The position numbers and the translations under genes are program-made. Positions 24,600 to 34,372 of a stretch of 64,000 nucleotides of DNA are shown here, in pieces; the first letter of the stretch is position 1, and every line of letters begins with the position of its first letter. Source of the stretch: Paracoccus alcaliphilus. Lineage in GTDB: Bacteria; Pseudomonadota; Alphaproteobacteria; Rhodobacterales; Rhodobacteraceae. Where the stretch lies: contig NZ_CP067126.1 of NCBI RefSeq assembly GCF_028553725.1, positions 1 to 64,000 of the forward strand, in the 5' to 3' direction. The notes beneath the pieces are model-generated. The model was not told the origin of the DNA, made no database searches, and saw only the letters and a list, made by a program, of their open reading frames with translations.

Positions 24600-24852
24600 G
24601 AAAACCCCCTTTTCTGGCTATGATGACGTAACAGACAGGCGCTCGCCCACGATCCTGCCCCCTTGCCTCGCCCCAAGCCACCAAAAAAGCGACAAGCACC
24701 CAAAACCGGCCGCCCGATCTTTGGTGTGCAAATATCCTCGGGGGTCCGGGGGTGTAAAACCCCCGGCGCTCGCGGGACACAGCCACCCTGCCTCTGGCAC
24801 TTTCCCGGCCTTTGGTTCATGACCCTCACGCAACCGTTATCCGAGGGACCTG
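24600..24852. other. Intergenic region with a stable hairpin
   Basis: Divergent interval between the cytochrome and the nucleobase permease. AAATATCCTCGGGGGTCCGG (24730-24749) leads into the stem CCGGGGG (24746-24752) / CCCCCGG (24760-24766) with loop TGTAAAA. Similar AAATATCC-plus-G/C-stem elements are familiar as intergenic repeats in Rhodobacterales (recalled, not searched). Their role is unclear; terminator or RNA stability element are options. Confidence 0.5.
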
Positions 24853-26157
24853 ATGGGCTATTTCCCGAAATGGCGTCCGGCCAGTGGCGCCACCGTTCTG
24901 CCTGATGAAAAGCTGCCAACCGCCGCCGCCCTGCCGATGAGCGTGCAGCACCTGCTGGCCATGTCCGGCTCGACCATCCTCGCGCCGCTGATCATGGGCT
25001 TCGATCCCAATGTCGCGGTGTTCTTTTCCGGCATCGGCACATTGCTGTTCTTCATCGTGACCGGAGGCAGGGTGCCCAGCTATCTGGGCTCTTCCTTCGC
25101 CTTCATCGCGGTGATCATGGCGGCGACCGGCTTCGCCGGGGGCGGGGCCAATCCCAATATCGCCGTCGCTTTGGGCGGGATCGTCGTGGCGGGGCTGATC
25201 TACGCGCTGATCGGACTGGTGGTGATGGCCATCGGCTCGGGCTGGGTCGAGCGGTTGATGCCGCCTGCGGTGACCGGCGCCATCGGCGTGGCGATCGGGC
25301 TGAACCTTGCCCCGGTCGCGGTGGGCCAGCTGGCCGGCAGCCATGCCCATCTGAGCATCGCGCTGACGACGGTGCTGGCGATGGCGGCGATCTCGGTCTA
25401 TGGCACGCAGGCCACGCGACGGGTGGCGGTGCTGCTGGCGCTGATCTTCGGCTATCTTCTGGTGCTGGTCTTCGGCAACGGGCTGGGACTGGTGCCGGGC
25501 ATTGATTTCAGCGCCATCGCCGCCGCGCCGTGGTTCGGGTTGCCGCAATTCACCGCGCCGGTTTTCGAATGGCAGGCGATCAGCCTGATCGCCCCGGTCG
25601 CCATCGTTCTGGTGGCCGAGAACCTTGGCCATATCAAGGCTTTGGGTGCGATCACCGGGCAGAACATGGACCGCTATATCGGGCGCGGCTTTCTGGGCGA
25701 CGGGCTGGCCACCATGCTGGCGGGCAGTGGCGGCGGCACCGGGGTGACCACCTATGCCGAGAATATCGGCGTCATGGCGATGACGAAGGTCTATTCGACG
25801 TTGATCTTTCCGATGGCTGCGGTGATCGCCATTCTGCTGGGCCTGTCACCCAAATTCGGCGCCATCCTGCAAACCATCCCGGCGCCGGTTCTGGCCGGGC
25901 TTGCGGTATCGGTCTTTGGCCTGATCGCCTCGGCCATGGCGCGGATCTGGGTGGACAACAAGGTCGATTTCTCGGACCCGCGCAACCTGTTCACGGTGGG
26001 TGTGGCGCTGATTTTCGGCGGCGGCGATTTCACCGTGGAGATTGCTGGTTTTGCCCTGGGCGGTATCGGCACCTCGACCTTCGCGGCGCTGTTTCTCTAT
26101 CAGGTGCTGGGCATCCGCAGGCGCGACCCGCGCCCGGTTCCGGCAAGGAACGGCTGA
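24853..26157 (+). CDS. Uracil/xanthine permease family transporter (NCS2)
   Basis: 434-residue inner-membrane protein, NCS2 (nucleobase-ascorbate) family, uracil-permease branch. The N terminus MGYFPKWRP plus ALPMSVQHLLAMSGSTILAPL and the loop VTGGRVPSYLGSSFAFIAV are characteristic. The motif LVAENLGHIKALG and the following GRGFLGDGLATMLAGSGGGTGVTTYAEN form the substrate-site region with conserved Glu and Thr. It resembles RutG-type pyrimidine carriers, but no rut catabolic genes are adjacent, so the substrate is uncertain. It converges on the acylase gene with a 9-bp gap. Confidence 0.85.
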   Translation: MGYFPKWRPASGATVLPDEKLPTAAALPMSVQHLLAMSGSTILAPLIMGFDPNVAVFFSGIGTLLFFIVTGGRVPSYLGSSFAFIAVIMAATGFAGGGANPNIAVALGGIVVAGLIYALIGLVVMAIGSGWVERLMPPAVTGAIGVAIGLNLAPVAVGQLAGSHAHLSIALTTVLAMAAISVYGTQATRRVAVLLALIFGYLLVLVFGNGLGLVPGIDFSAIAAAPWFGLPQFTAPVFEWQAISLIAPVAIVLVAENLGHIKALGAITGQNMDRYIGRGFLGDGLATMLAGSGGGTGVTTYAENIGVMAMTKVYSTLIFPMAAVIAILLGLSPKFGAILQTIPAPVLAGLAVSVFGLIASAMARIWVDNKVDFSDPRNLFTVGVALIFGGGDFTVEIAGFALGGIGTSTFAALFLYQVLGIRRRDPRPVPARNG

Positions 26158-26166
26158 CAGCGCGGC

Positions 26167-28473
26167 TCAATCACCCTGCGCGGTTGCGCGCAGGATGATG
26201 CGCGCCTCGGTCGCCCGGTCGATCGCCGCGCTGGAATAGAGCAGCGGGCGATATTCCCCCCCGGCCCAGGCCGCCAGCAGATCGGTGTAATGGGCCGAGC
26301 CGGGAATGCCCGACTGGCCGGGCGAATTGATGAACAGGCTGTTGTCCCATTCACCGACATCAATCAGCATCCGCACCGACGGCCCCATCTCGACCCCAAG
26401 ATCACCGGGGCGATAACCCGCGTAATTCGGCGATGAGGACGACCCGCCGCGCGGAATATCGGCCATGGACCACGCCTCGGGCGCCAGCCGGTGCAGCGGA
26501 TGGCACAGGCGCAGCCGGTGGACCGCGCCCCATGACCACCGCGCCGGATCATCGCCCATCAGCCGCTGGCAATCCGCCCATGCGGCCCGCAGCGATGTCA
26601 GGATGGCAGGGCAAAGCGACGTTTGCGCCTCGACCCACGCCGCCAGCGCGGCGTGGTCAAAGGGTTCCAGCAGCGCCAGCGCGGCGTCGCTGGCCCCCTC
26701 CAGCCGGGCGATGGCAGGGCCAAGGTGGCGCGACAGCCAGATCTCGATCAAGGCCGCGGCATTGCCGTCCGGCCCCAGATCGCCGCTGAAATCCGCCAGC
26801 AGGTCCTGCATCGCCTGCGGGATCGGCATGGATCGCAGCCAGTCGGCCAGCCGCATCGCGATATCGGAATGGCAGCTTGTCTGCATCGCCGCGCAATCCT
26901 GCAAGGTCACGGCCCCGTTTCCGGCCAGAGTCCGGTTCAGCCAGTCATGCCTGCTGCGATCCAGCCATTCATGGCCGGGGATGCGTCCCTGCCAGTCCTC
27001 GGGCAGGTTCATTGCATTGGCGGTGGCGATGAAGCCGCGCGTCGGGTTCACCTCGATGGGCGTGTCCTCGGGCGCGGCCATGCCCTGCCATTCGTAACGC
27101 CCGTCGCCCGGCACCGGCAACAGCCCGTCATGCCCCTGACGCAAAGGCTCGGCACCCGAAGGTTTCCAGACGATATCGCCGGCGGTATCGCCATAGATGT
27201 GATTGACCGACGGGCAGCCCCAGCCCCTCAGCGCCGCCAGATATGCGCCCCGGTCCCTTGCCCGCATGACCGAGAGGCTGGCCATATAGGGCGCGGTTCC
27301 GGGCCGGGTCCAGACCGTCTGCACCGCGAATGCGTGGCCCCCCTGCTGATGGACGACCGGGCCGTGACAGGTGAAACGCAGCGTGACCTGCCGGTCGGGA
27401 TGGCCGCGCAGGGGGATGGTTTCGCGGACCGTATCCATCCGCCGCCAGCCGCCGTCATGGCGGTACAGATCGGGATCGTCGGGATGGATGTCATAGACGC
27501 GGATATCCTCTTGATCCGCGCCATAGATGGTCAGCCCGAAGGCGGCGGTGCCGTTGTGACCCATCGAGATGCCGGGCACCATCGCCTCGCCCGCGCCGAT
27601 GGCGTCGAAGCCGGGCATGGTCAGATGAACGAGGTAACGCACCGAGGGCAGGGCATGGGTGCGATGCGGGTCAAGGCACAGGATCGGCCGCCCCGAGGCG
27701 GTGCGCGCGCCCGACACCACCCAGTTGTTCGAGCCCTCGGTGGTGGCGATGCGGTCGATCTCGCCCAGGGCGGTGGGTTGCGTCCACAGATGCGCCTCGT
27801 CCGGCCCGGCGTCCAGACGTTCGCGGCTAAAGCTGACCGGGCTGACCGCCAGCAGGAAATCCCGCAGCACGCGGTCGCTCAGGATCGCCGGATCAAGGCC
27901 ATCGGCGAAGGTGGGCGTGACCGGCGGTTCCAGATTGCGGCGCAGCAGGTCCAGTCGCGCCCCCCTGTCCGCGCCCGCCAGCGCCATGACCCGCGCCCGC
28001 AGCAGTTCCGAAGTGGCGTTGCGGGTCAGCGAATGGCTGCGGATGCGCACCACGTCCTCGGGCTGCCACAGCGAGGGGCGGTTGCCCAGCAGCGCAAACT
28101 CGGGCGGCAGCGGCAGATCGCCCGCCAGCACGTCGCGGACATGGGCATTGATCCCCGCCGCGAAGGCCGTGCAGATCGCCTGCGCATCGGGGGCATAGGC
28201 CGCCCATTCCGGCCCCATCGCGCCGCGATACAGAAACAGTCGCGACGCCCGGTCCTGCTCCAGATAGCCGGGGCCGAAATCCCCCGCCAGAAGGCCAAGG
28301 CCGCGCTTGCGGGCAAGGTCGATCTGCCACAGCCGGTCGCGGGCGGCGTTCCAGCCCTGGGCAAAGAACAGGTCGTCACGGGTTTCGGCCCGGATATGGG
28401 CAATGCCGCAGCGGTCGATGCGGATCGTCACATCCGCATCAAGGCCCGCCACACGGTAGCTGGTCTGCGTCAC
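26167..28473 (-). CDS. Penicillin-acylase family Ntn-hydrolase
   Basis: 768 residues. The N-terminal alpha-chain region begins IRIDRCGIAHIRAETRDDLFFAQGW and the beta-chain starts at Ser248 in TTEGSNNWVVSG, the autocatalytic nucleophile. GADQEDIRVYD and GHNGTAAFGL are further family motifs. There is no signal peptide, unlike secreted penicillin G acylases, so it should act in the cytoplasm on imported amides or acylated peptides. Start is GTG. Last gene of an eight-gene leftward operon for peptide import and hydrolysis. Substrate unknown. Confidence 0.85.
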   Translation of the reverse strand: MTQTSYRVAGLDADVTIRIDRCGIAHIRAETRDDLFFAQGWNAARDRLWQIDLARKRGLGLLAGDFGPGYLEQDRASRLFLYRGAMGPEWAAYAPDAQAICTAFAAGINAHVRDVLAGDLPLPPEFALLGNRPSLWQPEDVVRIRSHSLTRNATSELLRARVMALAGADRGARLDLLRRNLEPPVTPTFADGLDPAILSDRVLRDFLLAVSPVSFSRERLDAGPDEAHLWTQPTALGEIDRIATTEGSNNWVVSGARTASGRPILCLDPHRTHALPSVRYLVHLTMPGFDAIGAGEAMVPGISMGHNGTAAFGLTIYGADQEDIRVYDIHPDDPDLYRHDGGWRRMDTVRETIPLRGHPDRQVTLRFTCHGPVVHQQGGHAFAVQTVWTRPGTAPYMASLSVMRARDRGAYLAALRGWGCPSVNHIYGDTAGDIVWKPSGAEPLRQGHDGLLPVPGDGRYEWQGMAAPEDTPIEVNPTRGFIATANAMNLPEDWQGRIPGHEWLDRSRHDWLNRTLAGNGAVTLQDCAAMQTSCHSDIAMRLADWLRSMPIPQAMQDLLADFSGDLGPDGNAAALIEIWLSRHLGPAIARLEGASDAALALLEPFDHAALAAWVEAQTSLCPAILTSLRAAWADCQRLMGDDPARWSWGAVHRLRLCHPLHRLAPEAWSMADIPRGGSSSSPNYAGYRPGDLGVEMGPSVRMLIDVGEWDNSLFINSPGQSGIPGSAHYTDLLAAWAGGEYRPLLYSSAAIDRATEARIILRATAQGD

Positions 28474-28479
28474 GCCTGT

Positions 28480-29613
28480 TCAGGCCAGTTCAAGGAACAG
28501 ACCCGCGTGGAACCGGGCGCGCTCGACCAGACTGTCCTCAAGGACATGCTCGGTCAGGGTATGCAGGCCCGCGCCGCGCAGGCCGGTGGAATCGATCGTC
28601 GGAATCCCCAGCGCGCCGGTGAAATTGCCGTCCGAGCCGCCGCCCGAGGGCTGATGCGTCAGATCGAACCCGACCTGTTTCGCAATCGCGGCGGCGGTGT
28701 CGAACAGCGCCAGATCCTGCGGCTGGCCGGGTTTCCAGACCGGGCGGGTCACGCCGCGGGTCACGATCAGCTCGATCCCGTTTTCGGTGCCCGCAAGCGC
28801 CAGCATCGCGGCGATCCCGCGTTCCAGATCCTCGTCGGTCTTGGCCATCGACAGCACTTCCGCATGGCAAGAGGACGACACGCAGTTCACCCATTGCCCG
28901 GCATGGATCACGCCGACCGAGAAGGTGCAGTCGTCGGTCGTCATCGCTTCGATTTCGGGGATCTTGCGGGCCATCATGGCAATGGCCGAGCGGCCTTCCT
29001 TCAACGCCCATCCGGCATGGGACGGCACGCCGCGCGTTTCCAGATTGAACCGCGCGATGGCATAGCGCCCGATCACGCAGCCATGCCCGTCGGTGGCGGG
29101 TTCGGGCAGGATGACGCATTTGTTCATCCGCGCCTCCTGCTCGATCAGGTCGCGGGTGGCGGGGGTGCCGATTTCTTCGTCCGGGGTCAGCAGGAAGGTG
29201 ACGGGCAGGCGGGTCTGCATCCCCTGCCGCAGGATCTGGCGCATCCCTTCCAGCGCGGCGAAGATGCCGCCCTTCATGTCTTGAATGCCGGGACCGAAGA
29301 TCCTGCCGCCCTCGCGCCGCCACGGGTTCTGTTGCAGCGTGCCCACCGGATGCACCGTGTCCAGATGGCCCGACAACAGGATGCCCGGCTGGCCCTGATC
29401 GGGATGGGGGAATTTCGCCCGAAGCGAGGGGCCGAAACCCGGACGGCCCGGAATGACCTCGATACTGGCACCGGCGGCGGCACAGTCTATGGCCGCCAGA
29501 TCGACCATGCGCGCAAGGGCGGCGGGGTCGAAGGTGGGGCTTTCGGTCTCGATCCACGGACGCAGGCGCCCGATCATGTCCTCGGGGTCGAAAGTCAGGT
29601 CGGTCAAGGACAT
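28480..29613 (-). CDS. M20-family metallopeptidase (carboxypeptidase G2/ArgE-like)
   Basis: 377 residues. Metal-binding motifs are LSGHLDTVHP (first His, catalytic Asp), GIQDMKGG (bridging Asp), TPDEEIGT (general base and metal Glu) and GGSDGN near the C terminus. It is cytoplasmic and should cleave dipeptides, acyl-amino acids or folate-like amides. The ATG at 29613 shares one base with the stop of the upstream amidohydrolase (TGATG). Only 6 bp separate it from the acylase gene. Confidence 0.87.
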   Translation of the reverse strand: MSLTDLTFDPEDMIGRLRPWIETESPTFDPAALARMVDLAAIDCAAAGASIEVIPGRPGFGPSLRAKFPHPDQGQPGILLSGHLDTVHPVGTLQQNPWRREGGRIFGPGIQDMKGGIFAALEGMRQILRQGMQTRLPVTFLLTPDEEIGTPATRDLIEQEARMNKCVILPEPATDGHGCVIGRYAIARFNLETRGVPSHAGWALKEGRSAIAMMARKIPEIEAMTTDDCTFSVGVIHAGQWVNCVSSSCHAEVLSMAKTDEDLERGIAAMLALAGTENGIELIVTRGVTRPVWKPGQPQDLALFDTAAAIAKQVGFDLTHQPSGGGSDGNFTGALGIPTIDSTGLRGAGLHTLTEHVLEDSLVERARFHAGLFLELA

Positions 29614-30791
29614 CAGGCGCTCTCTTTCAGCAGGGGCATGCGGCGTTCGATGATGCGGGCATAGATGGATGATCCGATGGGCAACACCTCGGGTTCCAGC
29701 ACGAAGGCGGGATTGTGCAGCGCCGCCGCACCGCCATGCATGACATTGATATAGGCGCCGGGAATGGCCGCCGACATATCGGCGAAATCCTCGGACCCCA
29801 TGAATTGCGGGCATTCGGCGGATACGTTTTCCGCGCCCAGCACATCCGCCGCGGCCGCGACATAGGCGTCGGTCAGATCGGGATCATTCACCAGCACGTC
29901 AAAGACATTGCGCAGATCAAGGTCGATGCCGACACCATAGGCCGCCGCCATGCCGTTGCACAATTCGCGCATCCGCTGTTCGACCAGATCCATCACCTTC
30001 TGGTCGAAATAGCGCACGGTGCCGGTGATCGTGGCGGTTTCGGGCACGATGTTATAGGCCGATCCGGTATGGAACTGCGTGCAGGACAGCACGCAGGGAT
30101 CGACCGGATCGACATTGCGCGACACGATGGTCTGCAACTGGCCGACCAGTTCGGCCCCGATGACCAGCGCGTCTTTCGAGCGGTGCGGCTGGGCGGCATG
30201 GCTGCCCTTGCCGTTGATGGTGATGTCGAAAAACGCCGCCCCCGCCATCATCGCGCCGGGCCGGATCGCCGCGCGGCCCAGACGCGACAGCGGCTGGTTG
30301 TGCATGCCGTAAACCTCGTCCACCGGGAAGTCGCGGAACAGCCCTTCGGCGATCATGCGGCGCGCGCCGCCCAGACCTTCTTCGGCGGGCTGGAAGATGA
30401 AAACCGCGGTGCCGTCGAAATCGCGCGTCGCGGCCAGATATTGCGCGGCACCCAGCAGCATCGTGGTGTGACCGTCATGGCCGCAGGCATGCATCCGGCC
30501 CGCATTCTGCGAGGCATAATCCAGCCCCGAGATTTCCTGAATCGGCAGCGCATCCATATCGGCGCGCAGCCCGATGCGGCGGTTGCCGCTGCCCTTGCCG
30601 CGCAGGATGCCGACGACGCCGGTTTCGGCGATGCCGCTATGGACTTCGTCGAAACCCCATTCGCGCAGATGTTTTTCCACGATGGCCGAGGTGCGTTTCT
30701 CTTCGAACCCGATTTCGGGATGGGTGTGCAGGTCTTCGAAGATGGCGCGCATGCGGGGCGCGTTTTCTTCGATGGATGGGATCAGTGCCAT
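29613..30791 (-). CDS. M20-family amidohydrolase (hippurate hydrolase/IAA-amino-acid hydrolase type)
   Basis: 392 residues. Motifs are THPEIGFEEKRTSA, RADMDALPI, HACGHDGHT (Cys/His metal site), FQPAEEGLGGARRM, and the C-terminal MGSEDFADM. This is the M20D subfamily that removes acyl groups from amino acids. The ATG at 30791 with the purine run GAGAGAGA is preferred to a TTG seven codons upstream. It follows the ABC ATPase by 10 bp, so imported acyl-peptides are probably deacylated here. Confidence 0.88.
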   Translation of the reverse strand: MALIPSIEENAPRMRAIFEDLHTHPEIGFEEKRTSAIVEKHLREWGFDEVHSGIAETGVVGILRGKGSGNRRIGLRADMDALPIQEISGLDYASQNAGRMHACGHDGHTTMLLGAAQYLAATRDFDGTAVFIFQPAEEGLGGARRMIAEGLFRDFPVDEVYGMHNQPLSRLGRAAIRPGAMMAGAAFFDITINGKGSHAAQPHRSKDALVIGAELVGQLQTIVSRNVDPVDPCVLSCTQFHTGSAYNIVPETATITGTVRYFDQKVMDLVEQRMRELCNGMAAAYGVGIDLDLRNVFDVLVNDPDLTDAYVAAAADVLGAENVSAECPQFMGSEDFADMSAAIPGAYINVMHGGAAALHNPAFVLEPEVLPIGSSIYARIIERRMPLLKESA

Positions 30792-30801
30792 GGTCTCTCT
30801 C

Positions 30802-32460
30802 TCAGGCTGCAAGGGGTTTTCGCGCTGCGAAATCCCAGAAACGACCCGGCGCGGCGTCGATCAGCGCGCGGGTATAGGCATGTTGCGGATCATGCAGGAC
30901 GCGGCCGGCGGGGCCTTGTTCGACCACCTGGCCGCGCTGCATCACCAGCACGTCGTCGCAGATCTGGGCGGCGACGCGCAGGTCGTGGGTGATGAAGATG
31001 ATCGCGATGCCGGTCTGGCGCTGCAACTGGTCCAGCAGCTCCAGCACCTGCGCCTGAACCGACACGTCCAGCGCCGAGACGGCCTCGTCCGCGACCAGCA
31101 CATCGGGTTTCAGCATCACCGCGCGGGCAATCGCGATCCGCTGCCGCTGCCCGCCGGAAAACTGGTGGGGATAGCGTTTCAGCGCATCCTCGGGCAGCGA
31201 CACGATCTTCAGCAGCCGTTTCGCCTCGGCCAGCGCGTCGCGATAGGGGGTGCCATAGTTGATCGGCCCCTCGGTCATGGATCGCGCAATGGTCCAGCGC
31301 GGGTTGAGCGAGCGGAACGGATCCTGAAACACCACCTGCAACTTCTTGCGCTTGGGTTTCAGCTCGGCGCGGGACAGATGGGCGATGTCGTCGCCCTCCA
31401 GCAGGATCTGGCCCTCGGTCGGCTCGATCAGGCGCATGATCGAGCGCGCGACGGTGGTCTTGCCCGAGCCGCTTTCGCCAACGATGCCAAGCGTCCGGCC
31501 CGGAGACAGCGCGAAATTGACCCCGAAGGAGGCCCGCACATCGGGCTTTCTGAAAAACAGCGAACCGCTGCTGTAGGTCTTGCCCAGATCCCTGGTCACC
31601 AGAACCGGCGTGCGGTCCGGGTCGGGGCGGGCCTCTCGTGGCACCAGACTGGGCACGGCGGTCAGCAGCGCCTGCGTATAGCCGTGCTGCGGTTCCTGCA
31701 AAACCTGCCGGATCAGCCCGGTTTCAAGGATTTCGCCGTTGCGCATGACGCAGACACGGTCGGCGATCTCGGCCACCACGCCCATGTCATGGGTGATGAA
31801 CAGAACCGCCGTGCCGTGCTTTTCCTGCAATTCGGCGATCAGCGACAGGATCTGTTTCTGCGTGGTCACGTCCAGCGCCGTCGTCGGCTCATCCGCGATC
31901 AGCAACGAGGGCTCCAGGATCAGCGCCATCGCGATCATGATCCGCTGGCGCTGGCCGCCCGACAACTGATGCGGATAGCTGTCGAAGATGCGCCGCACAT
32001 CGGGCAGATGCACCTGTTCCATGATGTCGATGACGCGGGCGCGTTTCTGGCTGGTGGACATGGTGCTGTGCATGTCCAGAACCTCGGTGATCTGTGCGCC
32101 GACCTTCATCACCGGGTTCAGCGCCGTCATCGGTTCCTGAAAGATCATCGCCAGATCGCGGGCGCGTTTGCGCTTCATCTGGCCGGGCGACAGGTCCAGC
32201 AGGTTCTGCCCGTTCAGCAGGATCTGCCCCGAGCGGACCTGCAACGCGCCCTTGGGCAACAGCCCCATCGTCGCCAGCGAGGTCACCGATTTGCCCGAGC
32301 CGCTTTCGCCGACCAGACAGACGGTCTCTCCGCGCCTGATGTCAAAGCTGATGCCTTTCAGCACCGGCGACAGATTGGGCTTGCCCGACAGCTCGACCAC
32401 CAGATCGCGGACATTCAGAACCTCGGGCGCGTCCGAAAAATCGCGGTTTCTCAGGTCCAT
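30802..32460 (-). CDS. Dipeptide/oligopeptide ABC transporter, fused DppD-DppF ATPase
   Basis: 552 residues with two complete ABC domains. Each has a Walker A (GESGSGKS near 51-58; GESGSGKT in the second half), a signature LSGGQRQRI / FSGGQRQRI and a Walker B LIADEPT / LVADEAV. Each half ends with an oligopeptide-transporter C-terminal extension (EPQHGYTQALL; DPQHAYTRALI). The fusion supplies both ATPases for the two permeases upstream. The second Walker B has Ala where the usual Glu-Pro is found (ADEAVSAL), a common variant in this family. Confidence 0.92.
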   Translation of the reverse strand: MDLRNRDFSDAPEVLNVRDLVVELSGKPNLSPVLKGISFDIRRGETVCLVGESGSGKSVTSLATMGLLPKGALQVRSGQILLNGQNLLDLSPGQMKRKRARDLAMIFQEPMTALNPVMKVGAQITEVLDMHSTMSTSQKRARVIDIMEQVHLPDVRRIFDSYPHQLSGGQRQRIMIAMALILEPSLLIADEPTTALDVTTQKQILSLIAELQEKHGTAVLFITHDMGVVAEIADRVCVMRNGEILETGLIRQVLQEPQHGYTQALLTAVPSLVPREARPDPDRTPVLVTRDLGKTYSSGSLFFRKPDVRASFGVNFALSPGRTLGIVGESGSGKTTVARSIMRLIEPTEGQILLEGDDIAHLSRAELKPKRKKLQVVFQDPFRSLNPRWTIARSMTEGPINYGTPYRDALAEAKRLLKIVSLPEDALKRYPHQFSGGQRQRIAIARAVMLKPDVLVADEAVSALDVSVQAQVLELLDQLQRQTGIAIIFITHDLRVAAQICDDVLVMQRGQVVEQGPAGRVLHDPQHAYTRALIDAAPGRFWDFAARKPLAA

Positions 32461-32461
32461 C

Positions 32462-33343
32462 TCAGGCCTCCCGTTTCTTCATGCGCGGATCGAGGGCGTC
32501 GCGGGCCGCGTCGCCGATCAGGTTGATAGACAGCACGCAGATGGTCAGCAGCAGGCCCGGCCACAGGATGATGCCGGGATTGATGCGGAAATACTGCCTG
32601 CCCTCGGCCATGATATTGCCCCATGTCGGGATTTCGGTGCTGATGCCCGCGCCCAGAAAGGACAGCAGCGCCTCGGTCAGGATGGCGGATGCGACGATAT
32701 AGGTGCCCTGCACGATCATCGGCGCCATGGTGTTGGGCAGCAGGTGCTGGAACAGGATCTTGGGCGTCGAGGACCCCAGCGCGGTCGCGGCCTCGACATA
32801 GGGTTCCTCGCGCACGCTGAGCACGACCGAGCGGACCAGCCGCACCACGCGCGGCACCTCGGGGATGGTGATGGCCGCGATGACCGAGCCGATGGACGGC
32901 CCGTTCAGCGCCACCAGCGCCACCGCGATCAGGATCGAGGGCATCGCCATCAGCGCATCCATCGCCCGCATGATCAGCGCATCGGCCAGCCGGAAATAAC
33001 CCGCGATCAGCCCGATCACCACGCCCATCACCAGCGCCACCACCGCCGCGAAGATCCCGATCAGCAGCGATATCCGCCCGCCAAGGATCATCCGCGAAAA
33101 CAGGTCGCGGCCATAGCCGTCGGTGCCCAGCAGGTAATCCTCGGATGGCGGTTTCAGCCGGTTCAGCGGGTCCATCGACAGCGGATCATGCGGCGCGATC
33201 CAGGGCGAGAAGATCGTGATCAGGATCACCGCCGCCAGCATCGCCACCGCGATCAGCGTGCCGATGCCGGTATGGGCGGGCGACAGGAAGGCCAGCAGCC
33301 GCAGCAGCTGGGGTTTGTCCGTATGAGGTTGATCGATGCTCAT
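32462..33343 (-). CDS. Peptide ABC transporter permease, DppC type
   Basis: 293 residues, inner membrane. The OppC-like N terminus includes APHDPLSMDPLNRLKPPSEDYLLGTDGYGRD. The binding-protein-dependent transport signature EAATALGSSTPKILFQHLLPN contacts the ATPase. There are six hydrophobic segments. The ATG overlaps the stop of the DppB-type gene (TGATG) and its own stop is one base before the ATPase ATG, so the genes are tightly coupled. Confidence 0.92.
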   Translation of the reverse strand: MSIDQPHTDKPQLLRLLAFLSPAHTGIGTLIAVAMLAAVILITIFSPWIAPHDPLSMDPLNRLKPPSEDYLLGTDGYGRDLFSRMILGGRISLLIGIFAAVVALVMGVVIGLIAGYFRLADALIMRAMDALMAMPSILIAVALVALNGPSIGSVIAAITIPEVPRVVRLVRSVVLSVREEPYVEAATALGSSTPKILFQHLLPNTMAPMIVQGTYIVASAILTEALLSFLGAGISTEIPTWGNIMAEGRQYFRINPGIILWPGLLLTICVLSINLIGDAARDALDPRMKKREA

Positions 33344-34284
33344 CAGTAGCGGATCCTCGGGTCGAACAGCGAATAGGACAGGTCGATCAGCAGGTTGACC
33401 GCGACATAAAGCGTGGCCGTCAGCAGGATCAGCGCCTGAATGACCGGATAGTCGCGGGCCAGGATCGCATCGACCGTCAGCCGCCCGATGCCCGGAATGT
33501 TGAAGATGGTTTCCGTCACCACCACGCCCGAGATCAGCAGCGCAAAGCCCGCGCCGACGATGGTGGCGATGGGCACGGCGGCGTTTTTCAGCGCATGGAC
33601 GAACAGGATGCGCCTTTCGCCGACGCCCTTGGCGCGGGCGGTGCGGATGTAATCCTCGTTCAGCACATCCAGCATCGCGGCGCGGGTCATGCGGGCGATC
33701 AGCGCGATATAGATCGAGGCCAGCGTCAGCGCGGGCAGGATCGCGCGTTCCATAAATGGCCCCAGCCCCGAGGACAGCGGCGTATAGCCCTGCGGCGGCA
33801 GCCAGCCCAGCCCGACCGAGAAGATCAGCAGCAGGATATAGCCGACCAGAAAGACCGGCACCGAAAAGCCCAGCACCGAGAAGGACATGACCAGCAGATC
33901 GACCCAGCTTTTATGCCGCCACGCCGCGATCACCCCCATCGGGATCGCCACCAGAACCGACATGATGATCGTCAGCACCGCAAGCGAGATCGAGGGCGCC
34001 ACCCTATGCGCCACCTGATCCAGCACCGGCACGCCCGAGATCAGCGAATTGCCGAAATCGCCTTGCAGGATGCCGGTGATCCATCTGACATATTGGGTCA
34101 GGATCGGCTCGTTCAGGCCCATCGCCTCGCGGATGCGGTTCAGCGTCTCGGGGGTGGCATTGTCGCCCGCGATGATCGCCGCCGGATCGCCGGGCGTCAG
34201 CCGCAGCATCAGAAAGACGAAGACCGAGACCAGAACCAGCACCGGGATCACCGACAGGACCCGCTTCAGAATATAACTCAGCAT
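33343..34284 (-). CDS. Peptide ABC transporter permease, DppB type
   Basis: 313 residues. The family start MLSYILKRVLSVIPVLVLVS leads into LMLRLTPGDPAAII, and the cytoplasmic loop is RTARAKGVGERRILFVHALKN. Ends LFDPRIRY as in other DppB proteins. The ATG at 34284 is chosen because the longer frame upstream has no family similarity. It follows the solute-binding protein gene by 88 bp. Confidence 0.92.
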   Translation of the reverse strand: MLSYILKRVLSVIPVLVLVSVFVFLMLRLTPGDPAAIIAGDNATPETLNRIREAMGLNEPILTQYVRWITGILQGDFGNSLISGVPVLDQVAHRVAPSISLAVLTIIMSVLVAIPMGVIAAWRHKSWVDLLVMSFSVLGFSVPVFLVGYILLLIFSVGLGWLPPQGYTPLSSGLGPFMERAILPALTLASIYIALIARMTRAAMLDVLNEDYIRTARAKGVGERRILFVHALKNAAVPIATIVGAGFALLISGVVVTETIFNIPGIGRLTVDAILARDYPVIQALILLTATLYVAVNLLIDLSYSLFDPRIRY

Positions 34285-34372
34285 CGCGTATCCCCGCCAA
34301 GCCGTGTTGAAACCATACGCCGCGATGGCGCCGGACCGGACCGGCCCCACCCGAAGGCAGGGCCGGGCGCGA

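Noticed and set aside
26623..29664. A 1013-codon open frame on the plus strand
   Set aside because: It is antisense to the acylase and M20 genes, is rich in Arg, His, Gln and Pro as expected for a GC-rich shadow frame, and has no domain. The minus-strand genes have clear catalytic motifs.
30574..32526. A 650-codon plus-strand frame
   Set aside because: Shadow of the fused ABC ATPase gene; composition is typical of an antisense frame.
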